Shown in pieces: positions 12,512-22,689 of a stretch of DNA of 64,000 bases. The notes under the pieces are model-generated. The model saw only the letters and a program-made list of their open reading frames with translations, was not told where the DNA came from and did no database searches. Position numbers and translations under genes: made by a program. The stretch comes from Ancylostoma caninum (lineage: Eukaryota > Nematoda > Chromadorea > Rhabditida > Ancylostomatidae), in NCBI GenBank assembly GCA_037903475.1, contig JBAJFG010000366.1:182501-246500 (forward strand), read 5' to 3'. Position 1 is the stretch's first letter, and each line of letters opens with the position of its first letter.

Positions 12512-13220
12512 CCTATTACTATTATATAAATTGATCCTCTATATTTGTTGTATATCCTATTATACATATTGCTTTTAATGCACTCTGTTAAGGGATCATT
12601 CAGTCCGTACCTGGTTTTTACAGAATACATAATTGTCGTGATAAGATAATCCCAGTGTTTTTTGATTTTTTCAATCTTGAGGGACAGATGAGGTCTATAT
12701 TTTGTACCTTTACTTAAGGCATGATAAGTACTAGTGTTTTTAAAAATATTTACATCTCCGGTAATAATGTGTCTGTGATAAGGATCTATATAGGACGAGT
12801 AATTATGACATATAAATGCCATATCATTGGGTTCTAGACTCCGAAGATTTCTAAGGAAATTATTATAATTAAAGAAAAAACTGGAATACGGTTTTGAGTA
12901 TTCATATATCAATCTGAAAGGAATGAATTTTTTGGTACTATGCTTTTTAATTATGTCCATCATTTGTTTACTATTGATAATTTTGTTAAGGTTAACAGTG
13001 TCTAGAAGAGGTGTGTAAAATGGGAATTTAACATTGATAAAATTACAATATGTCGTCTTGTTGTTACTTTGTTACATAGTATACTAGACAGAAGGATCCT
13101 ATGTTCTTTGTCTATATCAATGTATTCAGGATTAATAGACAACGGGTTAATTAGGTTGCTGATATAATGTTTTTTTTGACTCCAAGTATTTAAAAATTTC
13201 ATAGTACCCATTATAGGCAC
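12412..13220 (-). pseudogene. Linker region between GIY-YIG and RT in the permuted PLE
   Basis: Two broken frames (13220-13002 and 12963-12412) lie between the nuclease and the RT on the same strand. Segments such as SMLNSHFTHLF and HRHIITGDVNIFKNT resemble the region preceding the RT in this PLE clade. It is annotated only as part of the element. Confidence 0.55.
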
Positions 13221-13232
13221 CGAACATATGTT

Positions 13233-13959
13233 TTATATCTTCAATAATTTCTTGAGTAGAGTATCGGTTATTGTTTTTCTTTCTCTTATTATTATATCTG
13301 CTTCTATCATGACGACTTTTGATAACTCTGAGGTTGAAGAAAGGGTGATTTTTAGTAGGAGCGGGTTTTTAATGTAAGAGAGATTACCATAGCCTTTAAT
13401 GTTATCATTAAATCCAAAAAGATATGGCGTCATTAATAATTTGATCCAAAAAACTTCTTTATCTCGTAGTATACCAGTGTTAGTGTTTTCTGTATCGTTA
13501 TCTAAAATGTGGAAAGTAATGTTCTTTGGATTGCAATTATTTTTAGTAAAATGCCTATAAAAGATTTTATTGCTATCCTTTTTGAGTATTGATCTCACAT
13601 GTTCCCTATTTCTATGTTTAAGCTTCCTTGTAGTAATACCTACATGTTGTAGTTTACAAGTTTGACATGTTATACAATAGACAACATGTGCAATTGGCAT
13701 TACAAGTCTTGAAGGTATTGATGCGAAATTTTGTTGCTAAAGAAATGACATGGTCTCTGTGATCAAGAAGGCTACAGTTTACACAGCCAGCCGTACATTG
13801 GACACCCCTGTAATTATTTTCAGAGTTCAGTAGGTTGTATGTGCCGTTTACCTTACTTTTGTAGAAAGTATGTACCTGAGAGTAAGAGGGAACATGGTTT
13901 TGAGCAGTTTTTGAGTTGTTTTTAGGCCTAGATCTAAGGTACTGAATGGCCTCATCCAA
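13233..13959 (-). pseudogene. N-terminal Cys-rich and GIY-YIG endonuclease of the permuted PLE
   Basis: The first part (13959-13654) carries CTAGCVNC and a downstream HRDHV, a candidate zinc-binding motif. A frameshift at about 13690 leads to VVYCITCQTC, KLQHVGITT, RNREHVRSILKKD and DKEVFWIKLL, matching the GIY-YIG core with its arginine and glutamate positions. It would cut DNA to prime the RT encoded downstream. Confidence 0.7.
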
Positions 13960-14910
13960 TACCAGAGGGAAGGATACCTAGCGGTTTTGGAAGATTTGCT
14001 TCCTGGGGGCGGCACTCTCAGAAGAATAATACAAAAGCTTTGACGACTCTCTACCCTATACAGTAGTCCGGATGTGTTCTTATTTTCAGAATGTTTTAAA
14101 TGAGATGTTTAGGCAATGAAAAGATGAAAAATACTTGATATTGTCCCTGATTCATTCCGAAAATTGAACACAAACTTTACTCGGCGAAAAATTCTCACCC
14201 ACATCCGTCAACTCCTTAGTCAAAGTACGCAGAACTTCAAAGCTAATCAGAACAAATTCGTGTGTATCTGAAAAGAATATCTCTTGCATCAGTGAACTAG
14301 CAACTCTCCCACCTCCAAGTCTGAATTGGTGAAAGACACATTACCTCAAATATATGAAACACCAAAATTACGAATTTTGAAAGATGGGTTATAACAAATT
14401 CTAGGGCAGTTGGTTTTAGCTGATACTCTCACTTCCACAGCATTTTGAAGTGCTGTTTCATATGGAACATAGCTTGTTTCAAAAGAAGGCCATTGCGAAA
14501 TTTCTAAAATTGTGTGCTGGGCTAATTTTATGCAGCGGCTGGGCTCAGAGGGTGCCTTGGCCAGTGCCTCGCTCCTTGACCTGACAGCAATAATCAATCG
14601 ATAATCCTCCCGGCGCTCTCTACAGTCCCAGATTCTGATAGCAATCCTACTATATTAAAAGATTTGGTCGCTAATCCTACTATATTAAAAGATTTGGTCG
14701 CTAATCCCCGAAAACACTTCCGTTGCTGCGCGTCGACTCTCAGCGCATTGTCGATACGCAGTGTTGTGATGAGCACTTAAAAAAAGGGTCCCCTGGCCTA
14801 AATTTCCACATTGTCCGCTTTTTTCGTCCTAGATCTTTATCTTCCTTGTTATAGGGTAACACCTCCCTAAGGGTCTGCGTAGGTTTTATGCTACTTTGCA
14901 CCTGGGATTA
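13960..14910. other. No gene seen; one 30-bp tandem duplication
   Basis: Noncoding stretch. The only clear structure is a perfect direct duplication of a 30-bp unit (starting AATCCTACTATATTAAAAG) at 14643-14702. Confidence 0.6.
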
Positions 14911-15786
14911 TCGATTAGTTTATCGATTATATCGATTTTGTTGATTTTTCGCTATTTTTGCCCCAGGCGTGGCGAAGACATATCTACTGGGGTATGTCAG
15001 TACGCTGAACACGAATATGACAACCGTTCCGTACGGCACTATCGATTTATCGATTTTATTGATTTTTCGCTAATTTTGCCCCAGTGACGGTGAAGACATG
15101 GCTACTGGGGTATGTCAATACGCTGAACACGAATATGACAACCGTTTTGTACAGCACCATCGATTTATCGATTTTATTGATTTTTCGCTAATTTTGCCCC
15201 AGTGACGGTGAAGACATGGCTACTGGGGTATGTCAATACGCTGAAGACGAATATGACAACCGTTTTGTACAGCACCATCGATTTATCGATTTTATTGATT
15301 TTCGCTATTTTTGCCCCGGGGCGTTGAAGACATGTCTATTGGGGTATGTCAATACGCTGAGCACGAATATGGCAACCGTTTTCTACAGCACTATCGATTT
15401 ATCGATTTTATTGATTTTTTGCTAATTTTGCCCCAGTGACGGTGAAGACATGGCTATTGGGGTATGTAAATACGCTGAAGACGAATATGACAACCGTTTT
15501 GTACAGCACCATCGATTTATCGATTTTATTGATTTTCGCTATTTTTGCCCCGGGCGCGTTGAAGACATGTCTATTGGGGTATGTCAATACGCTGAGCACG
15601 AATATGGCAACCGTTTTCTACAGCACTATTTGTTTATCGATTTTATAGATTTTTCGCTAATTTTGCCCCGGGCGCGGCGAAGACATGGTTACTGGGGTAT
15701 GTCAATACGCTGAACACGAATATGACAACCGTTTTGTACAGCACTATCGATTTATCGATTCTATTGATTTTTCGCTATTTTTACCA
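14911..15786. repeat. 118-bp satellite, about 7.5 copies
   Basis: Each unit contains ATCGATTTATCGATTTTATT, TTTTTCGCTATTTTTGCCCC, GAAGACATGGCTACTGGGGT, ATGTCAATACGCTGAACACG and CAACCGTTTTGTACAGCA. The TATCGATTTATCGATTT segment recurs near 15040, 15159, 15277, 15391, 15510, 15627 and 15746. Short frames inside are repeat artefacts. Confidence 0.92.
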
Positions 15787-16049
15787 GGACCGGAGCAAAG
15801 CCGGGTACACAGTCTGGTAATAAAAATTCGAAAAATAATGGTGAAACTAAACAACTGGATTGAAAGAATCAAACAGATATAAGATTTTTTTAATCCAGCA
15901 AGCCATTCTCGGGGGTGAGGGGGCTCCCTGCAAATCCGATTTGGAGCCCAATAATCCTAATAATGTCGATTAAAGTTACAACAAAATCCTAGCACATGGT
16001 TTTGTTTCCTGACATGGTTCTGAAACGAAGTGGTAGCGCTGTTCCCATC

Positions 16050-17636
16050 GGTTGGGGTTTTTCCTTGATTTTGACTGGGTCAATGGTAAACATGCGCCGG
16101 TCTCAGGTAAATAGGCACACGGGTCCATTGGTCGGGATTTTCCCGCCAGTGGGAAACAGGTGCTGGTCTCTGGTAAAGGGGCACACGGGTCTTTGGTCAG
16201 CACTTCCCTTGGGTTCGACTGGGCCAATGGTAAACAGGCGCCGGTCTCAGGTAAAGAGGCACACGCGTCCGTTGGTCGGGACTTTCCCTTGGATTCCACT
16301 GGGCCAGTAATAAACAGGTGCTGGACTCTGGTAAAGGGTCACACGGGTCCGTTGGTCAGAATTTTCCCGCCAGTGGTAAATAGGCGCCGGTCTCAGGTAA
16401 AGGGGCACACGGGTCTGTTGGTCAGAATTTTCCCGCCAGTGGTAAACAGGTGCTGGACTCTGGTAAAGGGTCACACGGGTCCGTTGGTCAGAATTTTCCC
16501 GCCAGTGGTAAATAGGCGCCGGTCTCAGGTAAAGGGGCACACGAGTCCGTTGGTCAGGATTTTCCCTTGGGTTCGACTGGGCCAATGGTAAACAGGCGCC
16601 GGTCTCAGGTAAAGGGGCACACGGGTCCGTTGGTCAGGACTTTCCCTTGGGTTCCACTGGGTGGTAAACAGGTGCTGGTCTCAGGTAAAGGGCACACGGG
16701 TCGTTGGTCAGGACTTTCCCTTGGGTTCCACTGGGCCAATGGTAAACAGGCGCCGGTCTCAGGTAAAGAGGCACACGGGTCCGTTGGTCAGGACTTTCCC
16801 TTGGGTTCCACTGGGCCAATGGTAAACAGGCGCCGGTCTCAGGTAAAGAGGCACACGGGTCTGTTGGTCAGGACTTTCCCTTGGGTTCCACTGGGCCAAT
16901 GGTAAACAGGCGCCGGTCTCAGGTAAAGGGGCACACGGGTCTGTTGGTCAGGACTTTCCCTTGGGTTCCACTGGGTCAATGGTAAACAGGCGCCGGTCTC
17001 AGGTAAAGGGGCACACGGGTCCGTTGGTCAGGACTTTCCCTTGGGTTCCACTGGGTCAGTGGTAAACAGTGCTGGTCTCTGGTCACACGGGTCGTTGGTC
17101 AGCACTTCCCTTGGGTACTGGGCCAAGGTAAACAGGCGCTGGTCTCAGGTAAAGGGGCACACGGGTCCGTTGGTCAGGACTTTCCCTTGGGTTCCACTGG
17201 GCCAGTGGTAAACAGTTGCTGGTCTCAGGTAAAGGGGCACACGGGTCCGTTGGTCAGGACTTTCCCTTGGGTTCGACTGGGTCAGTGGTAAACAGGTGCT
17301 GGTCTCAAGTTAAGGGGCACACAGGTCCGCTGGTCAGGATTTTCCTTTGACTGCGACGCTGTCAGCAGCAAAGTTGCGCCCGTCTCAGGTAAAGCGGCAC
17401 ACTTGTCGACTGCGCGGTATTTTCCCTTGGGTTTGACTGGGCTAGTGGTAAAGTAACGCTGGTTTTAGGTAAAGGGGCGCACTGTTCCACTGGTCGGAAC
17501 TTTTCCTTGAGTTCAACTGGGCCAGTAGTGAATTGGCGAGGTCTGTTGGCCGGGATTTTTCCTTGAGTTCGGCTGGCTGGCTCAGTGGTAAAGCGGCGTT
17601 GGCTTCAGGCAAAAGACAACACGTGTTCATTGGTCG
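16050..17636. repeat. 80-bp satellite, about 19 copies
   Basis: Units carry CACACGGGTCCGTTGGTCAG, GACTTTCCCTTGGGTTCCAC, TGGGCCAATGGTAAACAGG and CGCCGGTCTCAGGTAAAGG. The central part (16560-17050) is nearly homogeneous with exact 80-bp spacing (16775 to 16855). Both edges are diverged, as in arrays maintained by unequal exchange in the middle. Confidence 0.92.
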
Positions 17637-17892
17637 TCAACAAAAAGAAGGTCGTAGTCTTCAAAATTTTCAATCAGTCAATTTTGGCATTTTGTGACTC
17701 CTCGACAAGCTGTTTGCCACTGTTTAGTTTGAGTTTCTCAGAATCTAAGGATTAGTTCTATTCAGACAGGTGTTGAGACTGAATGAAGTGCTTAATTAGG
17801 TTTGTTTGCAGACACTCTACTCGAACTCTAATACCAACACTGATAGAATGCGGTGAAACTTTGAGCCAAGGAACTCACGGGTTACTATTCGC
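17637..17892. other. Spacer between satellites; no gene seen
   Basis: About 250 bp of unique AT-rich sequence with nothing recognisable. Confidence 0.5.
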
Positions 17893-18975
17893 GCAAAAGC
17901 CTAGACAATAATTTACGCACTTGCGCCAACCCATTGCCTCAATGTCTATCTCATGTCAAGCCCGTGGATTACCTCCCTTTCCAGAAACTCAAACAAAAGC
18001 CTGGACAATAAATTGCGCACCCACCCAATGTATCTCGCCAACCCCGTAGATTACCCCCCTTTCCAGAAGCTTAGGCAAAAACCTGGATAGTAACTTGCGC
18101 ACCCACCTCATGTATCCCGCCAACCCCGTGGACCCCGTGGACCACCTCCCTTTCCAAAAACTCAGGCAAAAGCCTAGACAATAATTTACGCACCCACCCC
18201 ATGTATCCCGCCAACCCCGTGGATTGCCTCCCTTCCAAGAAACTCAGGCAAAAGTCTAGAAAATAACTTGCGCACCCATCTCATGTATCCCGCCAAGCCC
18301 GTGGATTACCCCCTTTCCAGAAACAAACAAAAGCCTGGACAATAAATTGCGCACCCACCCAATGTATTTCGCCAACCCCGTAGATTACCCCCCCCCTTTC
18401 CAGAAGCTTAGGCAAAAACCTGGACAGTAACTTGCGCACCCACCTCATGTATCCCGCCAACCCCGTGGACCACCTCCCTTTCCAAAAACTCAGGCAAAAG
18501 CCTAGACAATAATTTACGCACCCACCCCATGTATCCCGCCAACTCCGTGGATTGCCTCCCTTCCAAGAAACTCAGGCAAAAACCTGGACAGTAACTTGCG
18601 CACCCACCCCATGTTTCTCGCCAACCCCGTGGACCACCTCCACTACTAGAAACTCAGGCAAAAGTCTACAAAATAAGTTGCGCACCCACCTCGTGTATCC
18701 CGCCAACCCCATGGACCACCTCCCTTTCCAGAAACTCAGGCAAAAGCCTTGACAATAATGTACGCACCCACCCAATGTTTCTCGCCAACCCCGTGGACCA
18801 CCTCCACTACTAGAAACTCAGACAAAAGTCTAGAAAATAACTTGCGCACCCTCCTCATGTATCTCGCCAACCTCGTGGATTACCTCGCTTTCCAGAAGCT
18901 TTGGCAAAAGCCTAAACAATAATATACGCACCCATCCAATGTATTCCGCCAACACCGTGGATCACCCTTATCCCA
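17893..18975. repeat. 82-bp satellite, about 13 copies
   Basis: Units contain CTCAGGCAAAAGCCTAGACA, ATAATTTACGCACCCACC, CATGTATCCCGCCAACCCC and GTGGACCACCTCCC. It is unrelated in sequence to the neighbouring 80-bp and 118-bp arrays. Spacing varies by a few bases and some units are partly duplicated. Confidence 0.9.
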
Positions 18976-20280
18976 TTAACCCTGTTGATCATCTCCCTTC
19001 AACTTCCCTAGGTCATGTGGATTTGAGTATTGATCACTTTCTTAATCATCACTTGGAACTTTTTTGGTTTAGTATAAATGAGCCACGTCGTGTCGGTGAA
19101 TATCGGTGAGTAATGACAAAGAAGATTGGTGGAAATAGGCGGTCGTGATGCTTATTCTCTTCTCACAATAATTTGTTTTCAGTTTTTGTTCAAAACTTTG
19201 GGAAAGTATAAAGTTTTTAGAATAAGTTTGGTTTGAACTAGAAGGATGGGATAGTCACATACAGTGGTAATGCTGAGGGTGCGTTTGTATGATTGGCTTA
19301 CTGAGTTATTGACCGAGTGGTTTGTACAATACAAAAGCAGTTGTGTTCTGTATTTCACGCAGTCCTTGGTATGGTCGCTGCTCGCGAAAGACAGAGATAG
19401 AAACAACAAAACAAATTGATTCACGGATTCTGTGAGTTATCTTCTCTCATTCGCTACGCTACGTGCTCTTTTTCGACTGAATAATGTTATATGTGGATAT
19501 ACATATACAGTTGTGAGATAATGTAGCTCGAGTTGAGGGTGTGAATCTCACACAACCTGTTGGCGCGCACGAAAAACCACACCGGGTCAATACCGTCACA
19601 CTACGGAAAGTAGCACAATAACGTGGACAACGGCGCCACTAGTAACAGTAAAAGCAGAATAGGATGATTTCTTGCCCAAGATCGAATGATTTGGCATGTT
19701 ATACTTTTCTGTCACCGTTCTGGAATTACGCAGTTTTCCAGGACGGTGACAGAAAAGTTTCAGAGTTCATTTTGGTTAAAACAGCGTAACCTTTTTGGAA
19801 CGTGATTTATTTAGATTGGATAGGGAACTGTCTGCCAAACATAACTATGTTCACACCTTCTTGGAATATCCAATTTAGAGAAAGTTCCCGCGATTCTCGC
19901 GAATTCTGCGAATCCCGCAAAATTTTGCAGTTCCTAGCGTTGGTACTGTACTTTTTTCTCTGCACCTCCATTCGGAACTTCCGAAAAAATTGATGAGTGA
20001 CGTCATATTTCCGCGGAAGTTGCAAAAATCGGGCTTCAATGGTAAATCAAACTAAGTTCCGACAAGCGGTAAGCTCCGCGAAAGTTTCGGAAGTTTGTCT
20101 GGGTTGCTGCTAAGGAAAAAGTAGAGTGAACGCAAAAAAAGCGCCATTTCTTGTGCGTCAACCTAATACTACTTTATCGAAAAAGTTATTGCTCAAAACG
20201 TTTTTCTGCACTCCGTATTCGTTAAGAATAAAGGTTTTGTCGTGTACTCCTTACTCCGTATCCGAATTCGTATTGAGACC
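18976..20280. other. No gene seen; inverted copy of the 10.8-kb repeat near 19815-20100
   Basis: Sequence at about 19815-19880 is the reverse complement of 10785-10850, followed by GGAACTTCCGAAA-type motifs at 19970-20100. A hairpin-forming CTTTTCTGTCACCGTTCTGGA/CCAGGACGGTGACAGAAAAG pair lies at 19707-19757. The remainder is unremarkable. Confidence 0.5.
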
Positions 20281-20286
20281 TTGCAG

Positions 20287-20398
20287 CATTTGCGTGCTAG
20301 CATGGGGGATGACAAAGCTGCTAGGATACCCCTGCTCGATTCTGATCGTCCTGATGAATTAGCATACAAGAGCAGTAGCTTCGTGATATCTGAGGAAG
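20287..20398 (+). CDS. Possible single exon of an unknown host gene
   Basis: A short open stretch (MGDDKAARIPLLDSDRPDEL from an ATG at 20302, continuing AYKSSSFVISEE) is preceded by TTGCAG and followed by AAG^GTAGC, so it could be an exon. Its composition is less AT-rich than its surroundings. No flanking exon could be tied to it and no family is recognised. Confidence 0.25.
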
Positions 20399-20474
20399 GT
20401 AGCTTTCTTCTTTTGCCTGATTATCCAAATGGGAGTTTCTACACTTAGGGCCGAACGAAAATAGAGTAATTTAA

Positions 20475-21220
20475 AGGCAGCATCCACAGAAATTTTCATT
20501 TCTGAGACTTTGATCGTTTTCGAACCTTAGCTACAGTCCCAACAATTTGACGAAGAAAATAGCGTGCAAAACTCAATCGTTTCTAAGATATAATTGGTCA
20601 AATGTCAGATGATGCTGGATCAGGAGGATCGGCGGGGTCGTTCGATCGAGTTGTGGTGGCAGCGGAGCGTCGTTTCCAGCTGATTTGCTGGGCAACCATG
20701 CTTCTTTTCATGTCATTAAAAAAGATTAATATGTTAGCCTTTTGCTTTCCTTTTTTGCACTGTATAGCTCAACACAAAAATTCCTACTTGTTATTTTACA
20801 AGAAATCTTCTTGAGCTACTTGCATGACCGAATCTCGCCATTGCCTCATTTTCGAATTTTCGCATGGTTCTGGAGTCGCTTCACAACTCGATTTCGCTTC
20901 TTCAATATCTTGATCGGTCAGAGCATCCTCTTCAAAGTTTGTTTTCTTCCATCAACTGTAGGAACGCTGCAAAACAGGGGCCAAAACCTCTTTCGCCCGC
21001 AAGACAGCTGACAAAAAAGGCAGCGGTATTGACTTTTTTTCGATAGGGCTGCATTGAACAGGCCCCGAAACTCGGCCCAACCTGCTCGAAAGCGGTAAGC
21101 TGAGGGGTTCAAGAAAACAGAAATTTCGATGGTTTCGACTGTTTTTAGTAGTGTAAGGGCGCCCGATTACAAGGAATTGTACCGAAATCTCGAGGTCGAG
21201 GTTTGTCGTGGGTGCTGCCT
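20475..21220. mobile_element. TTAA-flanked TIR element, 746 bp (tentative)
   Basis: It begins AGGCAGCATCCAC after TTAA (20471-20474) and ends in the inverted GTGGGTGCTGCCT before TCAA (21221-21224). The left end continues like the elements at 32436 and 57884 (AGAAATTTTCATTTCTGAG), so it looks like an older, longer relative. One target mismatch lowers certainty. A short frame inside (from 20602) has no recognisable domain. Confidence 0.5.
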
Positions 21221-21224
21221 TCAA

Positions 21225-22145
21225 ATACTAATCCAAAAACTAATAGGAAAAAATCAAATTCTAAAAAAGAGGGGGTCCTAAATACCTTTTTATCATTCTT
21301 TCAGTATTGCAATGCTCCTTCTTTTCTGAGCACTCAAACTATTAACTCACTCGAATTCGAATATATCTAATGCATTATTCGGTTCTAGATGTAGAGATTC
21401 CCTAACATTTTGCTCAGTTTCTTAGCTCTATAATTAAGAAGCAATTCAGATTCCTCCCCCTCACCTTGCTCATTGAACTCGTTCGAATCTCTAGTTGTCG
21501 CCGATGAAGAACTTAGATTATTTGTTCAGCAGGTTAGCCATTAGGTTATTCGCGCTCCATCGAATTGCTGCTTAGCTAGACGATAATTTAGCACACATCA
21601 AATGGGAATATAGAGCCACTAGAGGCGATACTGAATGAGAATGCGGACTTCGTCAACATCATTGAATATGAGGACTGTGTGAGTACCACTCGTTCTTCAG
21701 GTAGGGTTGGCCGGACGTAAAATAAAATCTGTAAGTTCCTACCACATTCTATTCTATGTGCCCATCTGCGTTGGGGGTGGCGAGAAGTAGTACATACATA
21801 CACTGGACAGACGATGTGAGGAAAGTTTACACCAACACTGAAGACTATTAGCCAATCACGACTGAATCTTTTTACGGTTCGAGTTCTCCACAGCTACTGG
21901 CTAGGACGCTTGAGCCCAGAATAATGGAGGCAAGGAAAATAGAAAGAAATGAGAAAAAAAGGTAAATTTTGCTCGGTAACACGAGCCGGAGAGCGCTCTT
22001 TTCAGTTGTAGATTTCTCAACCCAGTCATGTGGCTATGTATGACTCGATCACTCTACAAGAGCGCTGGAACCAATTCCTTCTAAACCAATAATTTACTCA
22101 AGTTCTGAGCCTACAAAATGCGGTATCCTTCCTCCTAGATAAAGA
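21225..22145. other. No gene seen
   Basis: About 900 bp with only short frames, and no satellites or terminal repeats recognised. Confidence 0.5.
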
Positions 22146-22344
22146 CTGGTAAGGGTTCAAATTTTTCTAGCGTCAGACCACGAGAGTCTTGCGAAATCTT
22201 TTGTGCAGTGCAGTGCATAGACAATGGTGGAGGGAGAGATGGGCAGACGTCATACGAAAAACCGATTTATGTAGAGATGAGACTAGATCCTCGCGGGACC
22301 AGCAATTTCGAAATCCTTGCACATGACCGTCCTATGACGGCAGT
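22146..22344 (+). repeat. Interspersed repeat, copy 1 (pairs with 61592-61800)
   Basis: Begins GACTGGTAAGGGTTCAAATT and runs through CAGACCACGAGAGTCTTGCG and GTGCATAGACAATGGTGG. The same order is found at 61592-61800 with roughly 85% identity. Noncoding. Confidence 0.7.
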
Positions 22345-22350
22345 CTCACA

Positions 22351-22595
22351 CTGCCGCTATAGTCCTCGAGGACTGTAGCACCTTGCGTCGCCGTCGCCGG
22401 CGACTGTGAGGCCAATACGCATTGGTTGTGGGCGGAGCGGCGGCGGCGGCCGCTGTCGCCGGCTACTGACGATCGCCAACATCGGCGGCCGCCAATGTTG
22501 ACGACTGTGACGTCGGTTCGTGCTGGTCGCCAACATTGGCGATCGGCGGCCGCCGGCGACGGTGACGTAAACTCCTCGAGGAGTATAGCGGCTAC
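22351..22595. mobile_element. GC-rich foldback/TIR element, 245 bp
   Basis: Inverted ends CTGCCGCTATAGTCCTCGAG and, read inward from the other side, GGTAGCCGCTATACTCCTCG, bracketed by CTCACA at 22345-22350 and 22596-22601. Each end holds a perfect 14-bp palindrome (AGTCCTCGAGGACT at 22361, ACTCCTCGAGGAGT at 22571). The interior is dense in GCCGGCGAC/GGCGGCCGCC inverted pairs, far more GC-rich than the flanks. Confidence 0.6.
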
Positions 22596-22689
22596 CTCAC
22601 AGCCAAAGGATGAGACAGAGCTCGCAAAGCTTTATGGCAGCACGATGTACGGAGCACGATAGCCACTGCTCTTCACTCAACACCAACTA

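Larger units (their letters stand above)
11291..13959 (-). mobile_element. Permuted Penelope-like retroelement (GIY-YIG before RT; Naiad/Hydra/Chlamys-type)
   Basis: About 2.7 kb, AT-rich, read leftward. A Cys-rich region (CTAGCVNC, then HRDHV) is followed by a GIY-YIG-type domain (VVYCITCQTCKLQHVGITT, RNREHVRS) at 13700-13233. Next come a linker with ITGDVNIFKNT and SKGTKYRPH at 12963-12500 and a reverse transcriptase at 12511-11555. The nuclease is therefore N-terminal to the RT, opposite to the PLE at 7141-9130. This order defines a described PLE clade with permuted domains. Frameshifts near 13690, 13000 and 12515 and one in-frame TAG near 11553 make it inactive. No terminal repeats were found. 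Confidence 0.75.

Noticed and set aside
20602..20814. A 70-codon frame starting MSDDAGSGGSAGSF as a host exon
   Set aside because: It lies inside the TTAA-flanked TIR element, lacks a clear acceptor, and soon becomes low-complexity AT-rich sequence.
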